A DNA stretch of 64,000 nucleotides from Betaproteobacteria bacterium (GTDB taxonomy: Bacteria; Pseudomonadota; Gammaproteobacteria; Burkholderiales; Rhodocyclaceae): positions 1 to 64,000 of the forward strand of contig JACRAR010000042.1 in assembly GCA_016234745.1 (NCBI GenBank), in the 5' to 3' direction. Shown here one piece after another: positions 31,922-39,296 of the stretch. The notes under the pieces were generated by a model. The model was given only the letters and a program-made list of their open reading frames with translations. It was not told the origin of the DNA and made no database searches. The translations under genes were made by a program, and so were the position numbers. Numbering within the stretch: position 1 is the stretch's first letter; every line of letters begins with the position of its first letter.

Positions 31922-32327
31922 TCTTATGAATCAGATCAACGTCGTGCCGTATATCGACGTGATGCTGGTGCTGCTCATCATTTTCATGGTGACCGCACCG
32001 CTGATCCAGACCGGCAGCATCGATTTGCCCAGCGTCGGCAAGAGTTCGCAACCGCCCGCGGCGCCGCTGGAAGTGGTGGTGCATGCCGACAGTTCGCTCG
32101 CCCTGCGTGATCGCGCAAAAGACGGTGCCGAGCAAACGCTCAGCCGTGCCGACCTGGCAGCGAAGATCAAGGAAGCCCAGATCAAGAATCCGCAACAGGC
32201 CGTTCTGATCGCCGGAGATAAAAGCGTGAGGTATGAAGCTATCCTCAACGTCATGGACGAACTGCAGCGCAGTCAGGTCGCGAAAATCGGCTTGCTGGTG
32301 CAACCGGGCAAGCAGGCCGGCAAATGA
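31908..32327 (+). CDS. tolR: Tol-Pal system protein TolR
   Basis: TolR (139 aa) is the ExbD-type partner of TolQ: a short cytoplasmic start (MRQRRLMNQINVVPYIDVM), one TM helix about residues 16-33 with the proton-carrying Asp in PYIDVMLVLLIIFMVTAPL, and a periplasmic domain. The ATG at 31908 has GAGG 8 nt upstream, but both are in a strong hairpin. ATG 31926 (MNQINVV) is an alternative without a ribosome site. The stop overlaps tolA (ATGA). Confidence 0.95.
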   Translation: MRQRRLMNQINVVPYIDVMLVLLIIFMVTAPLIQTGSIDLPSVGKSSQPPAAPLEVVVHADSSLALRDRAKDGAEQTLSRADLAAKIKEAQIKNPQQAVLIAGDKSVRYEAILNVMDELQRSQVAKIGLLVQPGKQAGK

Positions 32328-33073
32328 ATACCGCCGAGGCATTGCACTTCGTCACGCCGAGCGCACCCGGCAAGCTGGTCTCGATGGTGCTGGCGGTGGG
32401 TGTGCATTTGTTGCTGCTGGCCTTTCTGTTCTACGGCATACGTTGGCAAACCAAACCTGAGGCAATCGAGGTTGAACTGGTGCAAGCCGCGCCAGTCACC
32501 GCGGAACCGGTGATGCCGCAGGAAGCGCCGCCGCCACGCGCCGAACCCGTCGTGGAACCGGAGCCCGCACCGTCGCCGCCCAAGCCTGAGATTGCCCTCA
32601 AGGAGAAGGAAAAACCCAAGCCGGTCGTGAAGGAAAAGCCGAAGCCAACGCCGCAGGAAGCGCCCAAGACCCCGCTGCCTTTCCTCAAACAACTGGAGCA
32701 GGAGTTCAGGCAGGTCACGGAACGCAAAGAGGCTGCCGCCGTTGCTCAGGAGCTGTCGCAAATCAAGGCAGCCCAGGCAGCGAGCGCACGCAACAAGGCG
32801 ATCGCCGACTACATGAGCAAGATACGCGGCAAGATCAAAGGCAACATCGTCCTGCCGCCCGAGCTCAAAGGCAATCCGGAAGCGGTATTCGATGTGGTGC
32901 AATTGCCCAGCGGCGAAATCCTCAGCGCCAAACTCAAGAAGTCCAGCGGCCATACCGGATATGACAGCGCGGTCGAACGCGCCATCCTCAAGTCATCGCC
33001 GCTGCCCAAGCCCGATTCCGGCGAATTGTTTCATCGCGACCTGGAACTCAAATTCCGGCCGCTGGAGGACTGA
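32324..33073 (+). CDS. tolA: Tol-Pal system protein TolA
   Basis: TolA (249 aa) spans the periplasm and links the TolQR motor to TolB-Pal. One N-terminal TM (LVSMVLAVGVHLLLLAFLFYGI), a proline/lysine/glutamate-rich stretch (residues about 60-110), a helical region and a C-terminal TonB-like domain (NIVLPPELKGNPEAVFDVVQLPSGEILSAKLKKSSGHTGYDSAVERAI) are seen. It is shorter than the E. coli protein because the central helix is reduced, as is usual in betaproteobacteria. Confidence 0.92.
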   Translation: MNTAEALHFVTPSAPGKLVSMVLAVGVHLLLLAFLFYGIRWQTKPEAIEVELVQAAPVTAEPVMPQEAPPPRAEPVVEPEPAPSPPKPEIALKEKEKPKPVVKEKPKPTPQEAPKTPLPFLKQLEQEFRQVTERKEAAAVAQELSQIKAAQAASARNKAIADYMSKIRGKIKGNIVLPPELKGNPEAVFDVVQLPSGEILSAKLKKSSGHTGYDSAVERAILKSSPLPKPDSGELFHRDLELKFRPLED

Positions 33074-33088
33074 CGGTATAATTCCGGA

Positions 33089-34375
33089 ATGAAGACTTCC
33101 ACTCTGCTGTGCGGCTTCTGCGCTATTTTGCTGTGTTTTGCCACAGTCGCCAGCCACGCCCAGCTCACCATCGAAATTACCGGAGCCGGCGCCAACCGGC
33201 TGCCGATCGGCATTGCCAATTTCGGCGGCGAGCGCATCGTCTCCCAGGCCTTGACCTCAGTCGTGCGCGCCGACCTGGAACGCAGCGGCCTGTTCCGCCT
33301 CGTCGAAACCGGCCCCGAACCGATCGTCGACACCACTCCTCTGAATTATGCCGAATGGAAAACCCGGGGCGCCGATGCGCTCGCCGTGGGCAGCGTCACG
33401 CCGGTCGCCGGCAGCAACGACAGCCGCTACGAAACCCGCTTCCTGCTGCACGATGTCGCCCGGCAGGCGGCGCTCGGCGGGCAAACCTATCTTTCGAGCA
33501 CAACCCAGTTGCGTGCCGCGGCCCACCGCATCGCCGACAGCATCTATGAAAAGCTGATCGGCGAGCCGGGCATTTTCTCGACGCGCATCGCCTATGTGGT
33601 CAAGAGCACCGGTCGCTTCGAACTGCAGATCGCCGATGCCGACGGCATGAACGCACAAACCGCGCTGGCTTCGCGCGAACCGATCATTTCCCCAACCTGG
33701 TCGCCGGATGGCAGCCGTTTGGCCTATGTCTCTTTCGAGGCCAAGAAGCCCATCGTCTATGTGCATTCGCTGGCGACCGGCCAGCGCCATGTGGCGGCCA
33801 ACTTCAAGGGATCGAATTCGGCGCCGGCCTGGTCGCCCGACGGCAAGAAGCTGGCGGTGGTGCTCTCCAAGGACGGCGGCTCGCAAATGTATCTGGTCAA
33901 TGCCGACGGCAGCGGCGTGGAACGCCTCGCCAGTTCCACCGGCATCGACACCGAACCGCAGTTCTCGCGCGACGGCCAGTTCATCTATTTCACTTCGGAT
34001 CGCGGCGGCAGCCCGCAGATTTATCGCATTCCCGCCGGCGGCGGCGAAGCCCAGCGCGTGACCTTTGACGGCAGCTACAACGTCACGCCGCGGCTTTCAC
34101 CGGACAGCAAGAGCATGGCCTTCATTTCGCGCAACAACGGGCGGTTTCAGCTGACGCTGATGGACTTGGCGACCAAGCAGGCGCAAATCCTCACCGATTC
34201 CGCCAAGGACGAATCGCCCAGCTTTTCACCCAACGGACGCATGATCATTTATGCCACCGAACTGGGTGGACGCGGCGTGCTCGCTGCCGTCTCCAGCGAC
34301 GGCCGGGTCAAGCAAAAACTTTCAGTGCAGGTCGCCGATGTGCGCGAACCATCCTGGGGGCCTCAAGTCAAATGA
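33089..34375 (+). CDS. tolB: Tol-Pal system periplasmic protein TolB
   Basis: TolB (428 aa) is a periplasmic beta-propeller that binds Pal and TolA. Signal peptide about residues 1-23 ([24 protein letters not shown]), an N-terminal domain, then repeated propeller blades marked [57 protein letters not shown] and [14 protein letters not shown] perfect TATAAT lies at 33077-33082, only 6 nt before the ATG. If used, it would give an almost leaderless transcript. The end of the gene overlaps a 10-bp tandem repeat. Confidence 0.96.
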   Translation: MKTSTLLCGFCAILLCFATVASHAQLTIEITGAGANRLPIGIANFGGERIVSQALTSVVRADLERSGLFRLVETGPEPIVDTTPLNYAEWKTRGADALAVGSVTPVAGSNDSRYETRFLLHDVARQAALGGQTYLSSTTQLRAAAHRIADSIYEKLIGEPGIFSTRIAYVVKSTGRFELQIADADGMNAQTALASREPIISPTWSPDGSRLAYVSFEAKKPIVYVHSLATGQRHVAANFKGSNSAPAWSPDGKKLAVVLSKDGGSQMYLVNADGSGVERLASSTGIDTEPQFSRDGQFIYFTSDRGGSPQIYRIPAGGGEAQRVTFDGSYNVTPRLSPDSKSMAFISRNNGRFQLTLMDLATKQAQILTDSAKDESPSFSPNGRMIIYATELGGRGVLAAVSSDGRVKQKLSVQVADVREPSWGPQVK

Positions 34376-34406
34376 GGTCAAATGAAGTCAAACGAGGTCA
34401 AATGAC
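34367..34406 (+). repeat. Four 10-bp tandem repeats at the tolB-pal junction
   Basis: GTCAAATGAG, GTCAAATGAA, GTCAAACGAG and GTCAAATGAC follow each other without gaps, starting in the last tolB codons and running past its stop. The 10-bp period matches a DNA helical turn. It may be slippage or a protein-binding array; each unit also contains an ATGA. Confidence 0.7.
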
Positions 34407-34435
34407 CATCACCAATCAACCAAAGGAGTATGACC

Positions 34436-34978
34436 ATGCGTAACCCATTGCTTGCCCTGCTTGCCGGTCTGACATTGGCGGCATGTAGTTCACAACCTCC
34501 TGCTCCCGAGCAGGGCGGCGCCAAGGTCGAGGATCGCTCACCCGCCGCGGTCAAGGTCGATGTCGCTCCCGTCGCCCCGGTCACCGCAGGCAAAACCGAC
34601 GGATTCAGCCTCGCGGCACTCAAGGATCCCAAGAGCATTCTTTCCAAGCGCAGCGTGTTCTTCGATTTTGACCAGTACGTGATCAAGGACGAGTTCAAAC
34701 CCCTGGTTGAAGCGCATGCCAAGCTGCTGGTCGCCAATCCCCAGGTCAAGATGCTGATCCAGGGCAATGCCGACGAGCGCGGCAGTCGCGAATACAACCT
34801 GGCGCTGGGACAAAAGCGTGCCGAGGCCCTCAAGAAAATGCTCCTGCTGCTGGGCGCAAAGGAGTCGCAGATCGAGGCGGTGAGCCTGGGCGAGGAAAAG
34901 CCGCGCTGCACCGAACATGACGAGACATGCTGGGCGCAGAACCGGCGCGACGACATGCTCTATTCCGGCGAATTCTAG
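34436..34978 (+). CDS. pal: Peptidoglycan-associated lipoprotein Pal
   Basis: Pal (180 aa) anchors the outer membrane to peptidoglycan. A lipoprotein signal ends in LAAC (cleavage before Cys). After a linker comes an OmpA-like domain (SVFFDFDQYVIKDEF, IQGNADERGSREYNLALGQKRAEAL) with the usual Asp/Arg for diaminopimelate binding. The start is ATG 34436, which is 7 nt after GGAG; the in-frame ATG at 34430 is too close to it. Confidence 0.96.
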   Translation: MRNPLLALLAGLTLAACSSQPPAPEQGGAKVEDRSPAAVKVDVAPVAPVTAGKTDGFSLAALKDPKSILSKRSVFFDFDQYVIKDEFKPLVEAHAKLLVANPQVKMLIQGNADERGSREYNLALGQKRAEALKKMLLLLGAKESQIEAVSLGEEKPRCTEHDETCWAQNRRDDMLYSGEF

Positions 34979-34981
34979 GCA

Positions 34982-35761
34982 ATGAAGCACCGTTTTTCGC
35001 TGCGACTGTGCAGTGCAGTGATGCTGGCTGCATGGATAGCAGCGGTGGCATTGCCCGCGCGTGCCGGTCTGTTTGACGACGACGAAGCGCGCGGCCGCAT
35101 CGAGAAGCTGCGCAACGAAGTGGCGGACCAGAGCAAGCGGCTTGAAAGCGCTGTCGCCACGACTTCGCGCAGCCAGATCGAGCTGGCAAACCAGATCGAA
35201 CAGATCAAGGGAGATATCGCCAAGCTGCGCGGGCAATTCGAAGTGCTGGGCTATGAGCTCGAAGCGGCACAAAAGCGGCAAAACGATTTCTATGTCGACC
35301 TCGACAACCGGCTGCGCAAAATCGAAACCCAGAGCGCAGCCAATGATGCCAAAGCGGCGGCCCCGCAAGGAGCTCCACCTGCTGATCCGGCGGCGGAAAT
35401 GCGCGATTACGAGACCGCATTGACCTTGTTCAAGAGCGCCAAATACAAGGAAGCGCTGACCGCATTCCTCGACTTCATCAAAACCTATGGCAGCAGCGGA
35501 CTGCTGGCGAACGCCCATTACTGGGCCGCCTCGGCCCACTTCCAGTTGAAGGAATACGCCAAGGCCGCTGAACTGTTTGCCAAGGTGCCCGCTACTTGGC
35601 CGAACGATGCGCGTGCGCCGGATGCCTTGCTGGGCCAGGCCAACAGCCAGCAGGAAGCCGGCGATGCCAAGGGGGCCAGGAAAACCCTGGAACAACTGCT
35701 CGAGAAATATCCTGCCAGCAGTGCGGCGCAAAGCGCCAAGCAGCGCATCAAGAAGAAGTAG
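34982..35761 (+). CDS. cpoB: Cell division coordinator CpoB (YbgF)
   Basis: CpoB (259 aa) is a periplasmic TPR protein that links Tol-Pal with peptidoglycan synthesis. Signal peptide about residues 1-29 (ends LPARAG), an N-terminal coiled coil (EARGRIEKLRNEVADQSKRLES, IEQIKGDIAKLRGQFEVL), and C-terminal TPRs (YETALTLFKSAKYKEALTAFLDFI, PDALLGQANSQQEAGD). It is 3 bp after pal and ends the tol block. Confidence 0.93.
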   Translation: MKHRFSLRLCSAVMLAAWIAAVALPARAGLFDDDEARGRIEKLRNEVADQSKRLESAVATTSRSQIELANQIEQIKGDIAKLRGQFEVLGYELEAAQKRQNDFYVDLDNRLRKIETQSAANDAKAAAPQGAPPADPAAEMRDYETALTLFKSAKYKEALTAFLDFIKTYGSSGLLANAHYWAASAHFQLKEYAKAAELFAKVPATWPNDARAPDALLGQANSQQEAGDAKGARKTLEQLLEKYPASSAAQSAKQRIKKK

Positions 35762-35785
35762 CCGTGCCGGGTTAGCCTCCCCGCA

Positions 35786-36451
35786 ATGCCCGACACCACC
35801 GCCACGCAGCAGGCAAGCTTGCGGATCACAGAGATTTTCCATTCCCTCCAGGGCGAGTCGACGCGCGTCGGCTTGCCCACGGTCTTCATCCGCCTCACCG
35901 GCTGTCCGCTGCGCTGCATCTGGTGCGACACCGAATACGCATTCTCGGGCGGGAAGTCCTGGCCGCTGCAGGATGTGCTGGCGACAGTGGCAAGCTTTGA
36001 ATGCCCTGTCGTCTGCGTCACGGGTGGCGAACCGCTGGCGCAAAAAGACTGTACGGCCTTGATGACTGCGTTATGCGACGCGTCTTATGACGTATCACTC
36101 GAAACCAGCGGTGCATTGGATCTGGCAGGAGTCGATCGGCGCGTTGCAAAAATCATGGACATCAAGCCCCCCGGCTCAGGTGAAGCAGAAAAGAACCTGT
36201 GGTCGAATCTTGCCCTCTTAACCCCGCACGACGAGATCAAGTTCGTCCTGGCTGGCGAATCGGACTATGCCTGGGCCAAGCAGGTCCTGCAGCAAAGGAA
36301 ATTAAGCAATCTATGCCCGGTGCTGTTCTCGCCCGTATCCGACCGTCTCGAACCTGCGCTGCTGGCGGACTGGATATTGCGCGACCGCCTGCCGGTGCGC
36401 TATCAGCTCCAGTTGCACAAGCTGCTCTGGGGCACGGAAAGGGGAAGATAG
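35786..36451 (+). CDS. queE: 7-carboxy-7-deazaguanine synthase
   Basis: QueE (221 aa) is a radical-SAM enzyme that contracts 6-carboxytetrahydropterin to 7-carboxy-7-deazaguanine in queuosine synthesis. The cluster ligands are in [17 protein letters not shown], a C-x3-C-x2-C motif of the compact QueE type, and the SAM-binding segment is [12 protein letters not shown]. The N terminus ([24 protein letters not shown]) is typical. It lies 24 bp after cpoB and 4 bp before queC. Confidence 0.93.
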   Translation: MPDTTATQQASLRITEIFHSLQGESTRVGLPTVFIRLTGCPLRCIWCDTEYAFSGGKSWPLQDVLATVASFECPVVCVTGGEPLAQKDCTALMTALCDASYDVSLETSGALDLAGVDRRVAKIMDIKPPGSGEAEKNLWSNLALLTPHDEIKFVLAGESDYAWAKQVLQQRKLSNLCPVLFSPVSDRLEPALLADWILRDRLPVRYQLQLHKLLWGTERGR

Positions 36452-36455
36452 CGCC

Positions 36456-37163
36456 ATGAGCATTGATTCCGCCAGCCAGCCCAAGGCTGTCGTGCTGCTC
36501 TCCGGCGGTCTGGACTCCGCCACCGCCCTTGCGATCGCCCGCAGGCGCGGCTTTCTGCCGCATTGCTTATCCTTCGATTACGGCCAGCGGCATCGTGTCG
36601 AACTGTTGGCCGCGGAGCGAATCGCCCAGCATTTGGGTGCGATCGCGCACAGGACGATCAAACTCGACCTGGCTCAATTCGGTTCATCCGCCCTGACCGA
36701 TCCGACCATCGCCGTGCCGGTTGAGGGAATAACCACGGGCATACCGGTAACCTACGTTCCGGCACGCAACACCATCATGCTTTCCCTGGCGCTGGCCTGG
36801 GCTGAGGTTCTCGACGCCAGCGATATTTTCATCGGCGTGAATGCCGTCGATTACTCAGGCTATCCCGACTGCAGACCTGAGTTTATCCGCGCCTTCGAAA
36901 CCATGGCGAATCTTGCCACCAAGGCCGCTGTCGAAGGTCGCCGCATGTCCATCCATGCGCCCCTGATCCAACTCAGCAAGGCCGAGATCATCCGGCAAGG
37001 CACGGCGCTGGGTGTGGACTACGCGATGACGATTTCATGCTACCAGCCCAATCAGGATGGTCATGCCTGCGGCATTTGCGATTCCTGCCGCCTGCGCCGT
37101 GAGGGTTTCGCAGCTGCTGAACTTCCTGACCCAACCCCGTATCGCCAGAACGCAGGCCAGTAA
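36456..37163 (+). CDS. queC: 7-cyano-7-deazaguanine synthase
   Basis: QueC (235 aa) converts carboxy-deazaguanine and ammonia to preQ0 with ATP. The PP-loop is [36 protein letters not shown] and the C-terminal zinc ligands in [22 protein letters not shown] are typical. It pairs with queE in preQ0 synthesis and is the last gene of the run that begins at yebC. Confidence 0.95.
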   Translation: MSIDSASQPKAVVLLSGGLDSATALAIARRRGFLPHCLSFDYGQRHRVELLAAERIAQHLGAIAHRTIKLDLAQFGSSALTDPTIAVPVEGITTGIPVTYVPARNTIMLSLALAWAEVLDASDIFIGVNAVDYSGYPDCRPEFIRAFETMANLATKAAVEGRRMSIHAPLIQLSKAEIIRQGTALGVDYAMTISCYQPNQDGHACGICDSCRLRREGFAAAELPDPTPYRQNAGQ

Positions 37164-37225
37164 AATCGCCCGAGCAGCTAGAGCGAATTCCTTGCGCAAA
37201 AACAGCTTCGCAGCCTCGACCAAGT

Positions 37226-37254
37226 TTGACAGAGCCGCCCCGAGTTCCTATAAT
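37226..37254 (+). promoter_or_regulatory. Consensus sigma-70 promoter of the tRNA-Lys pair
   Basis: TTGACA (37226-37231) and TATAAT (37249-37254) are both exact consensus with a 17-bp spacer. Transcription should begin near 37261, about 7 nt before the first tRNA. A GC-rich stretch right after the -10 fits a stringently controlled stable-RNA promoter. Confidence 0.9.
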
Positions 37255-37267
37255 TCGCGCCTTTCTT

Positions 37268-37343
37268 GGGTCGTTAGCTCAGTTGGTAGAGCAGCGGACT
37301 TTTAATCCGTTGGTCGGCAGTTCGAATCTGCCACGGCCTACCA
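37268..37343 (+). tRNA. tRNA-Lys (anticodon TTT)
   Basis: A 76-nt cloverleaf with encoded CCA. Acceptor GGGTCGT pairs with ACGGCCT (first pair G-U), the D arm is GCTC...GAGC, anticodon stem GCGGA/TCCGT closes the loop CTTTTAA with anticodon TTT, and the T arm is GGCAG-TTCGAAT-CTGCC. Confidence 0.96.
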
Positions 37344-37393
37344 ACACAAGCAAAAGCTCGCAGCATAGAACAACGCAGCAAAATGAAAATATT

Positions 37394-37469
37394 GGGTCGT
37401 TAGCTCAGCTGGTAGAGCAGCGGACTCTTAATCCGTTGGTCCGGAGTTCGATCCTCCGACGGCCTACCA
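37394..37469 (+). tRNA. tRNA-Lys (anticodon CTT), island attachment site
   Basis: A 76-nt cloverleaf with CCA, near-identical to the preceding tRNA-Lys through the anticodon stem. The loop CTCTTAA gives anticodon CTT, and the T arm is CGGAG-TTCGATC-CTCCG. From the anticodon loop onwards this gene and its terminator are copied at 39024-39106, so it served as an integration site. Confidence 0.95.
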
Positions 37470-37510
37470 ATATTCAGGCGGCTCTCCGTAAGGAGGGCCG
37501 CTTTTCTTTG
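37425..37510 (+). repeat. Direct repeat, left copy (tRNA-Lys 3' half and terminator)
   Basis: The 86 bp from the anticodon loop of tRNA-Lys(CTT) through its terminator reappear at 39024-39106 with one substitution and a 3-nt deletion. This is the expected pattern of attL/attR after site-specific integration into a tRNA gene. Confidence 0.85.
37478..37505 (+). terminator. Terminator of the tRNA-Lys operon
   Basis: A 10-bp stem (GCGGCTCTCC / GGAGGGCCGC, one wobble pair) with a GTAA tetraloop, followed by TTTTCTTT, is a clear intrinsic terminator. Confidence 0.9.
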
Positions 37511-37636
37511 TGGCGAATTTGGCGCCATGTAACCACTATGTAACCGTTTTTGATCAATCCTCAGCATAAACTATGTTTATATCATGGTCTATTTAGGGGC
37601 GCGGCGGCGTCTGTGGATAACGCTTGCTGCAGGGGC

Positions 37637-38788
37637 TTACGTGAATGGTTTTTCGAGCGCGTCCAGCACGGAGCTGCAAACGTAGAAGCGGCCCCACTGG
37701 CGCCCGGTGACTTCCTTGAGAATTTGGTTTTTTTCAAGCACGGTAATCGCGGCCTTTGCCGTGGGGTGGGTTTTGTCGAGAACCTTGGTTGCCCTTCCAA
37801 TGGACATGAAGGGGTTATTGAACAGTTCGTCGATCAGCGCAAGTGCGTTGGGTTTATCCCTTAGTTGCGCGCGGTATTGTTCCCTCAGGCGATGCAATTC
37901 CTTGGCCTGCTGTCCAGCTTCGGTGGCGATTTCAGTGACGCCTTGCAGAAAGAAACGTATCCACGAAGCCCAATCTCCGTGGGTACGTACGCGCTGTAAC
38001 AGGTCGAAGTAATCGTTCTTGTGTGTATCGATAAAGGCGGAAAGGTAGAGCAGTGGTTGAGATAACCGCCCTCTCTCCATGAGGAAGAAGGTGATTAACA
38101 GCCGCCCGACGCGTCCATTGCCGTCCAGGAAGGGGTGGATAGTTTCAAACTGGACGTGCATCATCGCGCATTGAATCAGGTCGGGTATGGCGTCTCGGAC
38201 GTGTAGAAATTTCTCCCACTCGCCAAGACAGTCCATCATTGTGTCCACGGGCGGGGGTACGAATGCCGCCGTCATTGGTGTGCTACCAGCAGGGCCGATC
38301 CAGTTCTGCGAATGCCGGAATTCTCCGGGTGTCGCTTTGTCGCCTCGCACGCCTGCCATGAGCTTAGTGTGAATTTCCCGAATCAGCCTGAGCGATAAAG
38401 GCAGGGTTGGCAACAGGTGAATACCATGTTCAAGGGCAGCGACGTAGTTACGAACCTCTTTGATGTCATCTCTCTCAGTTGGCTTGGTACGACCATCCTC
38501 GAGTTCGTCGATCAACAGATCGGAAAGACTGGCCTTTGTTCCTTCGATGCGGGATGACAGGACGGCCTCACGCTTGATATACGGGGAAATCAACAAGTGT
38601 GGATTCGGCAACTGCCCCCCCAAGCCAGATAGCTCCGACAATGCAGCATCGGCCTTCGAGAGTGCCAGCGCGAGTCCCATGTCGATTTCTAGGGGCGGCG
38701 GCAATGGGTCCGGCACGAATGCCATGAATCCTTGTGTGGTCTTTACCGGCTTACCACTTGCGCGGTCAGTAAAATCGCTTTGGTTCAT
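37637..38788 (-). CDS. Fic-domain protein (probable AMPylator) with C-terminal winged helix
   Basis: A 383-residue Fic protein. The catalytic motif HPFLDGNGRVGR lies near residues 214-226. An N-terminal inhibitory helix carries SSRIEGT (about 76-82), the self-inhibition motif of class II Fic proteins. A winged-helix-like C terminus (MSIGRATKVLDKTHPTAKAAITVLEKNQILKEV) suggests DNA binding. Fic enzymes usually transfer AMP to target proteins. The start is ATG 38788 (MNQSDFTDRAS); TTG 38821 would lie at the predicted transcription start. It is the only intact gene between the tRNA-Lys repeats and looks less GC-rich than its neighbours. Confidence 0.9.
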   Translation of the reverse strand: MNQSDFTDRASGKPVKTTQGFMAFVPDPLPPPLEIDMGLALALSKADAALSELSGLGGQLPNPHLLISPYIKREAVLSSRIEGTKASLSDLLIDELEDGRTKPTERDDIKEVRNYVAALEHGIHLLPTLPLSLRLIREIHTKLMAGVRGDKATPGEFRHSQNWIGPAGSTPMTAAFVPPPVDTMMDCLGEWEKFLHVRDAIPDLIQCAMMHVQFETIHPFLDGNGRVGRLLITFFLMERGRLSQPLLYLSAFIDTHKNDYFDLLQRVRTHGDWASWIRFFLQGVTEIATEAGQQAKELHRLREQYRAQLRDKPNALALIDELFNNPFMSIGRATKVLDKTHPTAKAAITVLEKNQILKEVTGRQWGRFYVCSSVLDALEKPFT

Positions 38789-38812
38789 GGCGTTAGAAAT
38801 ACCAACGAAGAA

Positions 38813-38884
38813 TTCTTTCAAACAATTATAGGCTTTGAAAGAAATACGTCAATTTCTTTCAAAGCGTTCTGAGGTTTGAAAAAT
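38813..38884 (-). promoter_or_regulatory. fic promoter with repeated TTTCTTTCAAA operator
   Basis: On the minus strand TTGACG (38847-38852) and TATAAT (38825-38830) are spaced by 16 bp. A perfect 14-bp palindrome (38832-38845 and 38852-38865; GCTTTGAAAGAAAT and its complement) surrounds the -35. A further copy, TTCTTTCAAA, lies at 38813-38822 on the transcription start, and a weaker copy at 38873-38884. The layout fits autorepression by the Fic winged-helix domain. Confidence 0.7.
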
Positions 38885-39023
38885 CTCTTTGCTCGATGGC
38901 TACTGGCGGACTGCTACAATTTTTCCCAGCCCCTTGCTCTGCTTGGTCTGGAGGGAGGACGAAAACAATATTTGTAGATGAAATTTCAGGTAAGGAATTG
39001 ATAGCGCTCGTTTTTCCCATTGC
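38885..39023. other. Intergenic stretch of the island
   Basis: About 140 bp upstream of the fic operator and before the right tRNA repeat. I see no gene, tRNA-like fold or promoter here that I can support. Confidence 0.4.
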
Positions 39024-39106
39024 CTCTTAATCCGTTGGTCCGAAGTTCGATCCTCCGGCCTACCAATATTCAGGCGGCTCTCCGTAAGGAGGGCCGCTTT
39101 TCTTTG
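39024..39106 (+). repeat. Direct repeat, right copy (truncated tRNA-Lys and terminator)
   Basis: An 83-bp copy of the tRNA-Lys(CTT) 3' half: it retains CTCTTAATCCGTTGG, the TTCGATC loop, CCTACCA and the whole terminator hairpin. The T stem is damaged (GGAG to GAAG and loss of three bases), and the D and acceptor 5' halves are missing, so it cannot be a tRNA. It marks the far end of the integrated segment. Confidence 0.88.
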
Positions 39107-39267
39107 ATGGCTACCGTAGCTGAATCGTAGCTACCAAACACCAAATCCAACCGCGAAGCGGCTTGGGAAAGCTGATCCGGTGCCAGGTGGGCATACCTTT
39201 CCGCCATTGCACCGGTGCGCCACCCACCCAAACGTTGCAACTCATGAATAGTATCAGCAGACCGCAG
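39070..39267 (-). pseudogene. 3' fragment of a tyrosine-recombinase integrase
   Basis: The minus strand encodes TIHELQRLGGWRTGAMAERY followed by AHLAPDQLSQAASRLD, the C-terminal end of a phage-type integrase including the catalytic Tyr. The frame runs into the tRNA repeat and stops at 39070. A TAA at 39268-39270 interrupts it upstream, and no N-terminal part remains before lysR. Its position against the tRNA repeat is where an integrase of a tRNA-inserted element is expected. Confidence 0.8.
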
Positions 39268-39296
39268 TTAGCGGGGCACGCCAGAAAACGCTAGCG

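Noticed and set aside
37637-38788. fic plus a partner as a FicTA or other toxin-antitoxin pair
   Set aside because: The inhibitory motif is inside the same protein (class II Fic), and no small antitoxin gene lies beside it.
39024-39067. A third tRNA-Lys gene
   Set aside because: Only the 3' part from the anticodon loop is present and the T stem is damaged. It is an attachment-site remnant, not a tRNA.
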